A stretch of DNA of 64,000 nt, from the NCBI RefSeq assembly GCF_030499535.1, contig NZ_JASTLB010000001.1, positions 2,232,001 to 2,296,000 of the forward strand. Direction: 5' to 3'. This document shows, piece after piece, positions 18,410 to 29,709 of this stretch (positions within the stretch are counted from its first letter, which is position 1; every line of letters begins with the position of its first letter). The position numbers and the translations under genes are program-made. The stretch is from Streptomyces sp. TG1A-8. Its GTDB lineage: Bacteria > Actinomycetota > Actinomycetes > Streptomycetales > Streptomycetaceae. The notes beneath the pieces were generated by a model. The model was given only the letters and a program-made list of their open reading frames with translations, had not been told where the DNA came from and ran no database searches.

Positions 18410-20638
18410 TCACTCGGCGGCGGGCAGCGCGGCGCGGGGACGCTGCCAGCCGCAGGAGCTGCGCGCGCGCAGCCAGGCCGTCATCTCCTGGGGCGGCATC
18501 GCGGCGGCGACCAGCCAGCCCTGCACCGCGTCGCAGCCGAGGTCGCGCAGCCGCTCCCAGGTCTCGTCGTCCTCCACGCCCTCGGCGACGACCAGCAGGC
18601 CCAGGGAGTGCGCCAGGTCGATCGTGCAGCGCACGATCTCCGCGTCCTCGTGGTCCACGGCCAGCCGGGCCACGAACGACCGGTCGATCTTCAGCTCGCT
18701 GACCGGCAGCCGGCGCAGGTGCACCAGCGAGGAGTAGCCGGTGCCGAAGTCGTCCAGGGACATCTTCACCCCGTGCCCGGTGAGCGCGGCGAGGGCGTCG
18801 GCGGCCCGCTGCGGGTCCTCCAGCAGGACGTGTTCGGTGATCTCCAGCTGGAGCGCGCCGGCCGGGACACCGTGCCGGGCCAGCCGGGCGGCGACCGATC
18901 CGGCGAACCCGGGGGTGTGGACGTCGCGCGGGGAGACGTTGACGGCCACCGGCACCCGCAGTCCCTGCGCCCGCCAGCGGGCGACCTGTCCGAGCGCGGT
19001 CTCCAGGACGTACTCCGTCAGGTGGGGCATCAGCCCCGAGGACTCGGCGATCGCGATGAACTCGTCCGGCGGCACCTTCCCGCGCTCGGGGTGGACCCAG
19101 CGCACCAGCGCCTCCAGCCCGGCGACCTGTCCGTCGAAGCGGACCTTGGGCTGGTAGTGCAGCTGCACCTCGTGCGCGTCCAGGGCCCGGCGCAGGTCGC
19201 CCAGCAGGCCCAGCCGGTCGGGGGTGTTGGAGTCCCGCTTGGACTCGTAGACCTCGACGCCGGTGCGGTCCCGCTTCGCCTGGTACATCGCCACGTCGGC
19301 CCGCCGCAGCAGGCCCTCGGCGTCCAGGGCGTGGTCGGGGAAGACGGCGACGCCCGCGCTGGCCTCCAGCACGAGGGTGAGTCCGTCGAGGTCGAGCGGG
19401 GGGCCGAGGGCGGCGACCAGGCCGCGGGCGATGCGGGTCGCCGACGTGGTGGAGTCGGCGACGGGCAATAAGACGGCGAATTCGTCGCCACCGAGCCGGG
19501 CGGCCTCCGCTGCGGGCGGCAGGGCGAGTCGGAGCCGGTCGGCGATCTGCAGCAGCAGCCGGTCGCCGGCGAGGTGGCCGAGCGTGTCGTTCACCGACCG
19601 GAACCGGTCGAGGTCGATCAGCACGAGGGCGGTGCGGGCGTCGATGCGGTCGGCGTCGTCCAGGGCCGTCCAGATCCGCTCCAGCAGCCACTGCCGGTTG
19701 GGCAGCCCGGTGAGCGGGTCGCGCAACTGCTCCTCGGCGCGGGCCCGGGCCATCCACAGGGTGGAGTCGAGGGCGATCAGCGGGATCGCGAAGAGCGGGA
19801 GCAGCAGGGGTTCGGCGTCGGCGACCACGCACACCAGCGGGGCGATGCCGAGCGTCGCGACGGCGACCAGGCCCTGTCTGACCAGGGCGGCGCGGGCGAC
19901 GGCGGCCAGGGCCTCGCCGCGCGGGGCGTGCAGGTACCACAGCAGGCCGCGGGCGACCGTGAGGTAGACGGCGGCCGCGAGCACCACCTCGGGCACGGTG
20001 GCGGGGCTCCAGCCGGCGGGCCGCCAGGGCGCCTCGACGCTCGGTACGCGGCCGAAGGCGCCGAGCACCAGGGCGCCGGCGCCGATGCCCAGGATCTCCA
20101 CGGCGCCGTGCAGCACGCCCTGCCGCCGGCGGTGCCGCCTGGCCGTGCCGACCAGGACGACGACGGTGAGGCTGACCATGCCGGCGGGCATCCAGCCGTA
20201 CAGCAGCAGGACGGCGAGGGTGAGGGCGGCGCCGGAGCCGGTGCCGCCCCACCAGCGGGCGCGGCCGAGCATGACGAGGTGGCCGACGATGACGCCGGTG
20301 AGCAGGGCCAGCGACCAGCCGACCGCGCCGCCCGGGAAGAGGGCGTGGTGTCCGGTGAAGGCGCGGTGGAACCCGGCGCCGAGGACGCAGGCCGCGGCGG
20401 CCACGGCGGCCAGGGACAGCGGGGGCAGGGGCAGGCGCCGGCCGGGGGCGGCGCCGGGCGGGGTGAGGGCCTGCGCGAGGGGGGCGTGCGCCTCGGCCGC
20501 GGTGCCCGGTGCGGTGGGGCGGGTCCGGCCGTCCGGGCGTTCGCCGCGCCGGCCCGGCCACCGGTGCCCACGCCACGCGCCCGTGCGGCGGCTCAGGCGC
20601 AGCCGTACGTGCGGGGCGGCGCTCTCGCTCGGTTCCAT
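18410..20638 (-). CDS. rmdB: Membrane GGDEF-EAL protein (RmdB-like c-di-GMP phosphodiesterase/cyclase)
   Basis: 742-aa c-di-GMP protein. About eight membrane segments occupy the first ~270 residues; then GGDEF (383-387, LGGDEFAVLL) and a complete EAL domain: LEALVRW, AVNVSP, LEITE, LDDFGTGYSS, ELKIDRSF and VAEGVED are all intact, so phosphodiesterase activity is expected. Position next to ligA matches S. coelicolor SCO5495 (RmdB), from which I take the name. ATG 20638 has GAGAGG 7 bases upstream; the frame is open to 20863 but that stretch looks non-coding. Codon 390 (19469-19471) is TTA, the rare leucine codon read by bldA tRNA, three codons behind GGDEF. Lies just upstream of the cupin gene. 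Confidence 0.9.
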   Translation of the reverse strand: MEPSESAAPHVRLRLSRRTGAWRGHRWPGRRGERPDGRTRPTAPGTAAEAHAPLAQALTPPGAAPGRRLPLPPLSLAAVAAAACVLGAGFHRAFTGHHALFPGGAVGWSLALLTGVIVGHLVMLGRARWWGGTGSGAALTLAVLLLYGWMPAGMVSLTVVVLVGTARRHRRRQGVLHGAVEILGIGAGALVLGAFGRVPSVEAPWRPAGWSPATVPEVVLAAAVYLTVARGLLWYLHAPRGEALAAVARAALVRQGLVAVATLGIAPLVCVVADAEPLLLPLFAIPLIALDSTLWMARARAEEQLRDPLTGLPNRQWLLERIWTALDDADRIDARTALVLIDLDRFRSVNDTLGHLAGDRLLLQIADRLRLALPPAAEAARLGGDEFAVLLPVADSTTSATRIARGLVAALGPPLDLDGLTLVLEASAGVAVFPDHALDAEGLLRRADVAMYQAKRDRTGVEVYESKRDSNTPDRLGLLGDLRRALDAHEVQLHYQPKVRFDGQVAGLEALVRWVHPERGKVPPDEFIAIAESSGLMPHLTEYVLETALGQVARWRAQGLRVPVAVNVSPRDVHTPGFAGSVAARLARHGVPAGALQLEITEHVLLEDPQRAADALAALTGHGVKMSLDDFGTGYSSLVHLRRLPVSELKIDRSFVARLAVDHEDAEIVRCTIDLAHSLGLLVVAEGVEDDETWERLRDLGCDAVQGWLVAAAMPPQEMTAWLRARSSCGWQRPRAALPAAE

Positions 20639-20847
20639 TCCCGTCCCTCTCACAGCCGGCGGTGCCCACGCCACGCGGCCCGTTGCCCGGCAACCGTCTG
20701 CGGCTCCGCGTCGAAAGACCCTTCCCCGCGCCCCGCGGGCACGGGGATGCCCCGACCGCGGCCGGGCACGGCAGGTGCACGTTCCCACAGTAGGCCGCGC
20801 GGGGCGGCCCCGGACAACGGTCGCCGACGGTTGCCCGAATGCGTACG

Positions 20848-20887
20848 GGCCACCCGTATGCATCTGATATGCGCCGAACGGGTGGCC
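20848..20887 (-). terminator. Hairpin after ligA
   Basis: GGCCACCCGT (20848-20857) and ACGGGTGGCC (20878-20887) form a perfect 10-bp stem with a 20-base, A+T-richer loop, 9 bases after the ligA stop on the minus strand. The rest of 20639-20847 should contain the rmdB-like gene promoter; I see no clear boxes. Confidence 0.55.
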
Positions 20888-20895
20888 TTCAACCG

Positions 20896-23106
<2,211 letters not shown>

Positions 23107-24114
23107 TTACTCTGGGTTGTCCGCGAGGGATCTCGCCGCCCGGACGCAGTGGGCGAGCACCTGGCGCGCGTAGGCGGGGGAAGCGCCCGCCAGACCGCAC
23201 GCCGGGGTGACCGTGACCGCTTCCGCGAGCAGCCCCGGGCGCAGCCCCAGCCTGCGCCACAGCGTCCTGACACCCATGACGCTACCGGCAGGGTCCGACA
23301 ACGGGCCGTCCGTGCCCGGTACGACACCGGTGAACAGCCGCGTACCGGCCTCCACGGCCTCGCCGATCGCGTCGTCGTCACGTTCGGTGAGCAGCGAGAG
23401 GTCGAAGGAGACGGCGGCGGCGCCCACCCGGCGCAGCAGGGCGAACGGCACGTCGGGCGCGCAGGAGTGGACGACGACCGGTCCGCCGCCGTGGACGCCG
23501 ACGACGTCGCGCAGGGCGGCCTCCACGACCTGCCGGTCCACGGCCCGGTGGGTGCGGTACCCGCTGGCCGTGCGCACCCGCCCGCGCAGGACGGCGGTGA
23601 GGGAGGGCTCGTCGAGCTGGAGGACGATCCGGGCGCCGGGGACCCGGCGCCCGACCTCGTCCAGGTGGAGCCGCAGGCCCTCCGCCAGCGAGGCGGCGAG
23701 GTCGCGGCAGGCGCCGGGGTCGGAGAGGGCGGCCTCGCCGTTCCTCAGCTCCAGGGCGGCGGCCAGCGTCCACGGCCCGACCGCCTGCACCTTCAGGTCG
23801 CCCTCGTAGCCCTGCGTGAACTCCTCCAGGGCGTCGAGGTCCTCGCGCAGCCAGGAGCGGGCCCGCCCGGTGTCCCGGCCCGGCCGGTCGCCGAGCCGCC
23901 AGCCGCTGGGCTCCACGCGCGCGTACAGCTCGACCAGCATCCCCGCGGTCCGGCCGATCATGTCGGCGCCGGGGCCGCGGGCGGGCAGCTCCGCGAGGAA
24001 GGGGAAGTCCTCGAGGCTGCCGGTGACGGTCCTGGCGGCCTCCCTGGCGTCGCCTCCGGGCAGGGAGCCGATGCCGGTGGCCCCCGGGAAGTGGAACTCG
24101 CTGTTTTCGCTCAC
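23107..24114 (-). CDS. Short MetE-like (cobalamin-independent methionine synthase family) protein
   Basis: 335 aa corresponding only to the C-terminal catalytic barrel of MetE, without the N-terminal domain. GIGSLPGGD near the start and LKVQAVGPWTLAAALELRNG, LQLDEPSLTAVLRG are family motifs. Zinc ligands: His and Cys in VVVHSCAPD and Cys in TPACGLAGASP are kept, while the glutamate about 20 residues after the first cysteine appears to be aspartate (VSFDLSL). It may be a methyltransferase using a corrinoid or small methyl donor rather than true methionine synthase; not resolved. Stop TAA; 15 bases to ligA. Confidence 0.8.
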   Translation of the reverse strand: MSENSEFHFPGATGIGSLPGGDAREAARTVTGSLEDFPFLAELPARGPGADMIGRTAGMLVELYARVEPSGWRLGDRPGRDTGRARSWLREDLDALEEFTQGYEGDLKVQAVGPWTLAAALELRNGEAALSDPGACRDLAASLAEGLRLHLDEVGRRVPGARIVLQLDEPSLTAVLRGRVRTASGYRTHRAVDRQVVEAALRDVVGVHGGGPVVVHSCAPDVPFALLRRVGAAAVSFDLSLLTERDDDAIGEAVEAGTRLFTGVVPGTDGPLSDPAGSVMGVRTLWRRLGLRPGLLAEAVTVTPACGLAGASPAYARQVLAHCVRAARSLADNPE

Positions 24115-24144
24115 CGGAGCAGCCTACGGAACCCCGGGGGCGGC

Positions 24145-24834
24145 TCAGCGCCCCGGCCGGACCGTCAGGTCGTTGACCTCCGCGTCCCTCGGCAGGTCCA
24201 GGGCCAGCAGGATCGTGGTGGCGACCGACTCGGGGTCGATCCACCGGCCGGGATCGTAGTCCTTGCCCTCCTGCTGGTGGACCTTCGCCTGCATGGGGCT
24301 GGCGGTGCGGCCGGGGTAGACGGAGGTGACGCGGACCCCGTTGCCGTGCTCCTCCTGGCGCAGGGAGTCGGCCAGGGCCTTCAGGCCGTGCTTGGAGGCG
24401 GCGTACGCGGACCAGCCCGCGTGGGCGTTCAGACCGGACCCGGAGTTGACGAAGACCACGTGGCCGCGGGCGGCGCGCAGCTGGGGCAGGAAGTGGCGGG
24501 TCAGCTCGGCGGGCGCCACCAGGTTGACGTTGAGCTGGTGGCGCCAGGACCGGGGGGTCAGCTCGGCGACCCCGCCGAGGTCCACCACGCCCGCGACGTG
24601 CAGCAGCGAGTCCACCCGGTCCGGCAGCGCCTGGTGGGAGAACGCCCAGGACAGCTTGTCCGGGTCCGCGAGGTCGCCCACCAGGGTGCGCGCGCCGGGG
24701 TACCCGGCCGCCAGCTCCTTCGCGCGGCCCGCGTCGCGCGCGTGCAGGACGAGGTCGTCCCCGCGCGCGTGCAGGCGGCGGGCGACGGCCGCGCCGATGC
24801 CGGAGCCGGCTCCGGTGATCACATGAGTTGCCAT
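24145..24834 (-). CDS. Short-chain dehydrogenase/reductase (SDR)
   Basis: 229-aa classical SDR. Cofactor motif TGAGSGIGAAVARRL at the N-terminus, NVNLVAPAELTRHFLP in the middle, catalytic Ser in NSGSGLNAHAGW and the YAASK Tyr/Lys pair are all present. The substrate is not indicated. ATG 24834 was chosen; an in-frame ATG three codons earlier (24843) is equally possible as neither has a strong ribosome site. It follows the LOG-family gene by 16 bases and precedes the MetE-like gene by 30. Confidence 0.87.
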   Translation of the reverse strand: MATHVITGAGSGIGAAVARRLHARGDDLVLHARDAGRAKELAAGYPGARTLVGDLADPDKLSWAFSHQALPDRVDSLLHVAGVVDLGGVAELTPRSWRHQLNVNLVAPAELTRHFLPQLRAARGHVVFVNSGSGLNAHAGWSAYAASKHGLKALADSLRQEEHGNGVRVTSVYPGRTASPMQAKVHQQEGKDYDPGRWIDPESVATTILLALDLPRDAEVNDLTVRPGR

Positions 24835-24850
24835 GCCCGCCATGCTCGCA

Positions 24851-25390
24851 TCACCGGGCGGACAGGGACTCCTCCAGGTGGGCCAGCGCGCCGGCCGGCT
24901 CCGCGGCGAAGAACACCAGCTCCGACAGCGGGCGGGGCAGGAAGCCCTCGTCCTCCATGCGGCGGAACTGCTCCTCCAGGCCGTCGTAGAAGCCGGCCGT
25001 GTTCAGCAGCACCACGGGCTTGTCGGTGCGGCCGTGCTTCTTCAGCTCCAGGATCTCGGTGGCCTCGTCCAGCGTCCCGGTGCCGCCCACCATGATCACC
25101 ACGGCGTCGGCCTTCTCCAGCAGCAGCCTCTTGCGCTCGGCGAGGTCGGCGGCGACGACCATCTCGTCGGTGCCCGGGCGCGCCTTGTTCGCCAGGAACT
25201 CGACCGAGACGCCCAGCAGCCGGCCGCCGGCCTCCTGCACCCCGTCGGCGACGACCTTCATCAGGCCGACGTCGGAACCGCCCCACACCAGGGTGTGCCC
25301 GCCCTTGCCGAGCAGTTCGGCGAACTCGCGCGCGGGGCGCGTGTACCGCTCGTCGAGGTCGGCGGCGGAGAGGAAGACGCAGATGTTCAT
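24851..25390 (-). CDS. LOG-family Rossmann protein (TIGR00730 type)
   Basis: 179-aa protein of the lysine decarboxylase-like/LOG family, whose members cleave cytokinin or other nucleoside 5'-monophosphates. The family motif is seen as VGGTGTLDEATEIL (usual PGGxGTxxE, so Pro is Val here) preceded by ERKRLLLEKADA, the phosphate-binding arginine/lysine. N-terminal NICVFLSAADLDERYTRPAREFA and WGGSDVGLMKVVADG match. Activity is plausible but the altered first residue of the motif leaves the substrate open. First gene of the minus-strand unit; divergent from the DUF427 gene with 51 bases between. Confidence 0.82.
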   Translation of the reverse strand: MNICVFLSAADLDERYTRPAREFAELLGKGGHTLVWGGSDVGLMKVVADGVQEAGGRLLGVSVEFLANKARPGTDEMVVAADLAERKRLLLEKADAVVIMVGGTGTLDEATEILELKKHGRTDKPVVLLNTAGFYDGLEEQFRRMEDEGFLPRPLSELVFFAAEPAGALAHLEESLSAR

Positions 25391-25441
25391 GACGTCCACC
25401 GTACGCGGGAAGAAGCCGGTCCCCGCGGGTACTGTCCCGGT

Positions 25442-25765
25442 ATGACCCAAGGACACAGCATCACCATCGAACGGGGCGGGCGGCACGTGCGCGTGGTGCA
25501 CGGCGACCAGGTGCTCGCGGAGACCGACCGGCCCCTCGTGCTGCGCGAGACGGGCTCTCCGGCGCGGTACTACATCCCCGCCGAGGACGTCCGCCTCGAC
25601 CTGCTGACCCCCTCCGACACCCACAGCTTCTGCCCCTTCAAGGGCACGGCGTCCTACTGGTCGCTGCCGGACGCGCCCGACCTCGTCTGGGCGTACCCGG
25701 ACCCAAAACCGGCCGTGGCGGAGATCAAGGGCCACCTCTGCTTCTCCGAGGCCGAGGTGTCCTGA
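25442..25765 (+). CDS. DUF427 domain protein
   Basis: 107-aa protein of the DUF427 family. The family signature is clear: HVRVVHGDQVLAETDRPLVL, RYYIPAEDVRLDLL, THSFCPFKGTASYWS and AYPDPKPAVAEIKGHLCF. The cysteine and conserved aromatic residues suggest a small ligand pocket, but the biochemical role is not established. ATG 25442 sits right after the divergent LOG gene start; upstream sequence is short and may contain both promoters. The alpha/beta hydrolase follows on the same strand after 51 bases. Confidence 0.85.
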   Translation: MTQGHSITIERGGRHVRVVHGDQVLAETDRPLVLRETGSPARYYIPAEDVRLDLLTPSDTHSFCPFKGTASYWSLPDAPDLVWAYPDPKPAVAEIKGHLCFSEAEVS

Positions 25766-25816
25766 CCGTCGTGTCCTGACCGGGGAGCCGCGTCCGGTGC
25801 GGCAGTCTGGACGGAC

Positions 25817-26599
25817 ATGGACAAGAAGACGACTTCCCGCGACGGGACGTCCCTCGCGTACGGGGTGGCCGGCCGGGGGCCGACGGTGATCCTGGTGAGC
25901 GGCGCGCTGTCCACCGGCGGCACCGTGGCGCCCCTGGCACGGCGGCTCGCGGACGCGTGCACGACCGTCGTCTACGACCGTCGGGGCCGCGGCGGGAGCG
26001 GTGACACCGCGCCCTACGCGGTGGAGCGCGAGGTCGAGGACCTGGCGGCGCTGATCGACGCGGTGGGCGGCGGGGCGGCGCTGTACGGGGTGTCCTCGGG
26101 CGGCGCGCTGGTGCTCCGGGCGGCGGCGAGCGGACTGCCGGTCACCCGGGCCGCGGTGTACGAGGTGCCGTTCGCCGACTTCCTGGCGGGCGGCGCGGAG
26201 CGGGAGGCCGTCTACAAGGACCAGCTGGGCAGGGCGCTCGCCCAGGGCCGGCGCGGCGATGCGGTGGAACTGTTCCTGCGCCTGACCGGCCTCGGCGAGG
26301 CCATGATCCAGCGCGCCCGGCAGTCCCCGATGTGGGCCGGCCTGGAGGCCGTCGCGCCGAGCCTGGCGTACGACGACGCGGTCATGGGCGACGGCCTGCT
26401 GCCCCGCGACCGGCTGGCGGCGCTCCCCGTGCCGGTGCTGTCCGTGGCGGGCGGGGCGAGCCCTCGGTGGATGCGGGAGGCGGGCCGGGCGGTGGCGCAG
26501 GCGGTGCCCCGGGGCACGCACCGGATCCTGGAGGGGCAGACCCACGCGGTGGAGCCGGAGGTGCTGGGGCCGGTGCTGGCGGAGTTCTTCGCCGGGTGA
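25817..26599 (+). CDS. Alpha/beta hydrolase
   Basis: 260-aa alpha/beta hydrolase. Oxyanion region VILVSGALSTGGTVAPLARRL, nucleophile elbow GVSSGGAL (Ser about residue 95), an acid residue likely in the ALPVPVLSVAGGASPRWM strand region, and the catalytic histidine in GQTHAVEPEVLGPVLAEFF. It starts MDKKTTSRDGTSLAYGVAGRGP, standard for this group of Streptomyces hydrolases. Substrate unknown; such proteins are often annotated as esterases. It converges on mnmA with a 16-base gap, too short for a normal terminator. Confidence 0.85.
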   Translation: MDKKTTSRDGTSLAYGVAGRGPTVILVSGALSTGGTVAPLARRLADACTTVVYDRRGRGGSGDTAPYAVEREVEDLAALIDAVGGGAALYGVSSGGALVLRAAASGLPVTRAAVYEVPFADFLAGGAEREAVYKDQLGRALAQGRRGDAVELFLRLTGLGEAMIQRARQSPMWAGLEAVAPSLAYDDAVMGDGLLPRDRLAALPVPVLSVAGGASPRWMREAGRAVAQAVPRGTHRILEGQTHAVEPEVLGPVLAEFFAG

Positions 26600-26615
26600 C
26601 CCGTCGTCCGCCGGG

Positions 26616-27743
26616 TCACACCGCCGCCGACGCGCGCGTGGTGGACGCGATCGTCGCCGAGCCGACCACGCGGGTACCGTCGTACAGGACGATCGCCTGG
26701 CCGGGGGCCACCCCGCGGACCGGCTCGGCGAAGGTCACGCGCAGTTCGCCGCCGACCGGTTCGGCGCTCACCGCGGTCTCCCCGCCGTGGGCGCGGAGCT
26801 GGGCGGTGTAGGTGCCGGGGCCGGCGGGCGCGGTGCCGCACCAGCGGGGCCTGACGGCGGTCAGGGCGGTGACGTCCAGGGAGGCGGCCGGGCCGACGGT
26901 GACCGTGTTGGTCACCGGGGAGATGTCCAGGACGTAGCGGGGCTTGCCGTCGGGGGCCGGGGTGCCGATGCGCAGGCCCTTGCGCTGGCCGATGGTGAAG
27001 CCGTACGCGCCCTCGTGCGTGCCGAGCCGGGTGCCGGACTCGTCGACGATGTCGCCCTCCGCCCGGCCCAGCCGCTTCGCGAGGAAGCCCTGGGTGTCGC
27101 CGTCGGCGATGAAGCAGATGTCGTGCGAGTCGGGCTTCCTGGCCACGGCCAGGCCCCGGCGCTCGGCCTCCGCGCGGATCTCCTCCTTGGTGGTGACCGT
27201 GTCGCCGAGCGGGAACAGGGCGTGGGCGAGCTGCCTGTCGTCCAGCACGCCGAGGACGTAGGACTGGTCCTTGGCCATGTCGGAGGCGCGGTGCAGTTCG
27301 CGCGAGCCGTCCGCGCCCACGACCACCCTGGCGTAGTGGCCCGTGCAGACCGCGTCGAAGCCGAGGGCGAGCGCCTTGTCCAGCAGCGCGGCGAACTTGA
27401 TCTTCTCGTTGCAGCGCAGGCAGGGGTTCGGGGTGCGTCCGGCCTCGTACTCGGCGACGAAGTCCTCGACGACGTCCTCGCGGAAGCGGTCGGCGAGGTC
27501 CCAGACGTAGAACGGGATGCCGATGACGTCGGCGGCGCGGCGGGCGTCGCGCGAGTCCTCGATGGTGCAGCAGCCCCGCGCGCCGGTGCGGAAGGACTGG
27601 GGGTTCGCGGAGAGCGCGAGGTGGACGCCGGTCACGTCGTGGCCCGCCTCGACCGCCCGGGCGGCGGCGACGGCGGAGTCCACGCCGCCCGACATGGCGG
27701 CGAGGACGCGGAGGGGGCGGGTGCGCTGCGGGGTGTCAGTCAT
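26616..27743 (-). CDS. mnmA: tRNA 2-thiouridine(34) synthase MnmA
   Basis: Adds sulfur to the wobble uridine of tRNA for Lys, Glu and Gln, using ATP and sulfur passed from a cysteine desulfurase. 375 aa: PP-loop [15 protein letters not shown], the catalytic cysteine in [14 protein letters not shown] and the second in [16 protein letters not shown]. The ATG at 27743 gives the standard start [19 protein letters not shown]. The cysteine desulfurase gene lies directly upstream on the same strand (103 bases), which fits supply of the persulfide sulfur. Confidence 0.96.
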   Translation of the reverse strand: MTDTPQRTRPLRVLAAMSGGVDSAVAAARAVEAGHDVTGVHLALSANPQSFRTGARGCCTIEDSRDARRAADVIGIPFYVWDLADRFREDVVEDFVAEYEAGRTPNPCLRCNEKIKFAALLDKALALGFDAVCTGHYARVVVGADGSRELHRASDMAKDQSYVLGVLDDRQLAHALFPLGDTVTTKEEIRAEAERRGLAVARKPDSHDICFIADGDTQGFLAKRLGRAEGDIVDESGTRLGTHEGAYGFTIGQRKGLRIGTPAPDGKPRYVLDISPVTNTVTVGPAASLDVTALTAVRPRWCGTAPAGPGTYTAQLRAHGGETAVSAEPVGGELRVTFAEPVRGVAPGQAIVLYDGTRVVGSATIASTTRASAAV

Positions 27744-27846
27744 AGCCCTTCCAGGGTACGGGGGCGCGGGAACCGGGACCGCCGGACATCCGCCGGCGGC
27801 CACCGGGGGCGGGGCGGACCGGCGGCCGGGGCGGCGGGCCCGGGCC

Positions 27847-29016
27847 TCAGGTCAGGCCGGCCGCCCGGGCCCGCTCCACCGCCGGTCCGATCGCCCGGGC
27901 GACCGCTTCGACGTCGGCCTCGGTGGAGGTGTGGCCGAGGGAGAAGCGCAGGGTGCCGCGGGCCAGGTCGGGATCGGTGCCGGTGGCCAGCAGGACGTGG
28001 CTGGGCTGGGCGACGCCGGCGGTGCAGGCGGAGCCGGTGGAGCACTCGATGCCCTGGGCGTCCAGCAGAAGCAGCAGGGAGTCCCCCTCGCAGCCGGGGA
28101 AGGTGAAGTGCGCGTTGGCCGGCAGGCGGCCCCCGGGTGCCGGGTCGCCGCCGAGGACGGCGTCCGGGACGGCCCGCAGGACGGCGTCGGCCAGCCGGTC
28201 CCGCAGTGCTCCGATCTCGCGGGCGAACCACTCGCGCCGCTCGGCGGCGAGCCGGCCGGCCACCGCGAAGGAGGCGATGGCGGGCACGTCGAGGGTGCCG
28301 GAGCGGACGTGCCGCTCCTGGCCGCCGCCGTGCAGCACGGGCACGGGGGCGTGCTCGCGGCCGAGGACCAGCGCGCCGATGCCGTACGGACCGCCGATCT
28401 TGTGGCCGGAGACGGTCATCGCGGCGAGGCCGGAGGCGGCGAAGTCGACCGGGACCTGCCCGAAGGCCTGGACCGCGTCGGCGTGCAGCGGGACGCCGAA
28501 CCCGGCCGCGACCTCGGCGAGTTCACGGACCGGCATGAGGGTGCCGATCTCGTTGTTGGCCCACATGACGGTGGCCAGGGCGACGTCGCCGGGGTCGCGG
28601 GCGATGGCCTCGCGCAGCGCCTCGGGATGGACGCGACCGTGGGAGTCGACGGGGAGGTACTCGACGGTGGCGCCCTCGTGCTCGCCGAGCCAGTGCACGG
28701 CGTCCAGGACGGCGTGGTGCTCGACGGGGCTGGCCAGGACGCGGGTGCGGGCCGGGTCGGCGGCGCGGCGGGACCAGTACAGGCCCTTCACCGCGAGGTT
28801 GTCGGCCTCGGTGCCGCCGGAGGTGAGGACGACCTCGCTGGGACGGGCGCCCAGCGCCTCCGCGAGGGTTTCGCGGGACTCCTCGACCGTGCGGCGGGCC
28901 CGGCGGCCGGAGGCGTGCAGGGAGGACGCGTTGCCGGTGATGCTCAGCTGGGCGGTCAGTGCCTCCGCCGCCTCCGGGAGCATCGGGGTCGTGGCGGCGT
29001 GGTCGAGGTATGCCAT
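27847..29016 (-). CDS. Cysteine desulfurase (NifS/IscS family)
   Basis: PLP enzyme that converts cysteine to alanine and holds sulfur as a persulfide, for tRNA thiolation or Fe-S clusters. 389 aa: [18 protein letters not shown] start, PLP lysine in [16 protein letters not shown] (about residue 200), and the active-site cysteine loop [20 protein letters not shown] 29016 was chosen over longer in-frame starts because [10 protein letters not shown] is the family's normal beginning. Being just upstream of mnmA suggests a dedicated sulfur donor to MnmA. GTGCCCGC hairpin downstream of the next gene separates it from the DUF4190-like gene. Confidence 0.93.
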   Translation of the reverse strand: MAYLDHAATTPMLPEAAEALTAQLSITGNASSLHASGRRARRTVEESRETLAEALGARPSEVVLTSGGTEADNLAVKGLYWSRRAADPARTRVLASPVEHHAVLDAVHWLGEHEGATVEYLPVDSHGRVHPEALREAIARDPGDVALATVMWANNEIGTLMPVRELAEVAAGFGVPLHADAVQAFGQVPVDFAASGLAAMTVSGHKIGGPYGIGALVLGREHAPVPVLHGGGQERHVRSGTLDVPAIASFAVAGRLAAERREWFAREIGALRDRLADAVLRAVPDAVLGGDPAPGGRLPANAHFTFPGCEGDSLLLLLDAQGIECSTGSACTAGVAQPSHVLLATGTDPDLARGTLRFSLGHTSTEADVEAVARAIGPAVERARAAGLT

Positions 29017-29072
29017 GGTGGGCCCGATTCTACGGCGCGGTGCGCCGCGCCCGGCCCCGGCCGTGCGCATCC

Positions 29073-29091
29073 GTGCCCGCGCCGCGGGCAC
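29073..29091 (-). terminator. Hairpin after DUF4190-like gene
   Basis: GTGCCCGC (29073-29080) and GCGGGCAC (29084-29091) pair perfectly with a 3-base loop, in the 162-base gap between the DUF4190-like gene and the cysteine desulfurase gene. Confidence 0.5.
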
Positions 29092-29178
29092 CCGGAGCCA
29101 CCGCGGGCCGTGCCCGCCGCGGCGCCCTGCGGGCGGCCGGGCCGCCCCGCCGTCCCCGGGGCCGCGCCCGCGGCCGGC

Positions 29179-29457
29179 TCACATGCTCCACGACACGGTG
29201 TGGGACGTCTGCATGGCGATCGCCAGGACCGCCAGGTCGGCCACGCCGAGGGCCAGGCCCAGGCAGGCGCGTCCGCGGCGGGTCGTGCCGCGCCACAGGG
29301 AGACGGCGGCCAGGACGACGGCGACGGGGCCGAGGAAGACGTTGAGCACGAGCAGGCCGAGGAGGCCGAGGACGAAGGACGCCACGGCCATGCCGTCGGC
29401 GTCGCGGGTGCGCGGCCGGGTGTCGGCGCAGCCGGTGGCCGGTGCGGTGAGGTGCAT
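29179..29457 (-). CDS. Small DUF4190-like membrane protein
   Basis: 92 aa with an N-terminal polar stretch (HLTAPATGCADTRPRTRDADG) and two hydrophobic helices (MAVASFVLGLLGLLVLNVFL and PVAVVLAAVSL / LGLALGVADLAVLAIAM). The pattern AVASFVLGLLGL...GRACLGLALG resembles DUF4190-type proteins. AGGAG lies 9 bases before the ATG. It is directly behind a 55-aa membrane protein and may be controlled by the divergent TetR regulator. Function unknown. Confidence 0.7.
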   Translation of the reverse strand: MHLTAPATGCADTRPRTRDADGMAVASFVLGLLGLLVLNVFLGPVAVVLAAVSLWRGTTRRGRACLGLALGVADLAVLAIAMQTSHTVSWSM

Positions 29458-29489
29458 GGTGCTCAGCTCCTGGAGGTCGGTCCGGACGG

Positions 29490-29657
29490 TCAGTTGGCCG
29501 AGGTGCGGCGACGGCGGCCGTGACGCTCGCGGAGCGCGAAGACGCCGAGCCAGACGGCGATGACGACGGCCGCGGCGGCGCTGACGTCCAGTGGTGCGTG
29601 GGCGACGGTGCCCAGCACGACGCCGAACAGCATGAGCGCGGCGACGAGGAACAGCAT
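29490..29657 (-). CDS. 55-aa membrane protein
   Basis: Short protein MLFLVAALMLFGVVLGTVAH followed by a second hydrophobic segment (VSAAAAVVIAVWLGVFAL) and a strongly basic end (RERHGRRRRTSAN). ATG 29657 has GGAGGGAG 10 bases upstream. Two helices in a hairpin orientation are likely. It sits between the DUF4190-like gene and the TetR operator region and is the nearest gene to the operator, so it is the most likely target of the regulator. No known family recognised. Confidence 0.7.
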   Translation of the reverse strand: MLFLVAALMLFGVVLGTVAHAPLDVSAAAAVVIAVWLGVFALRERHGRRRRTSAN

Positions 29658-29709
29658 GGGGTGCGATCTCCCTCCGAGGTGTCCCGGGCAGGTCCCGTGT
29701 GACATTTGG

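Noticed and set aside
20639-20863. Upstream extension of the RmdB-like gene to 20863
   Set aside because: The added stretch is Arg/Pro/Gly-rich and crosses the ligA terminator hairpin; ATG 20638 has a good ribosome site.
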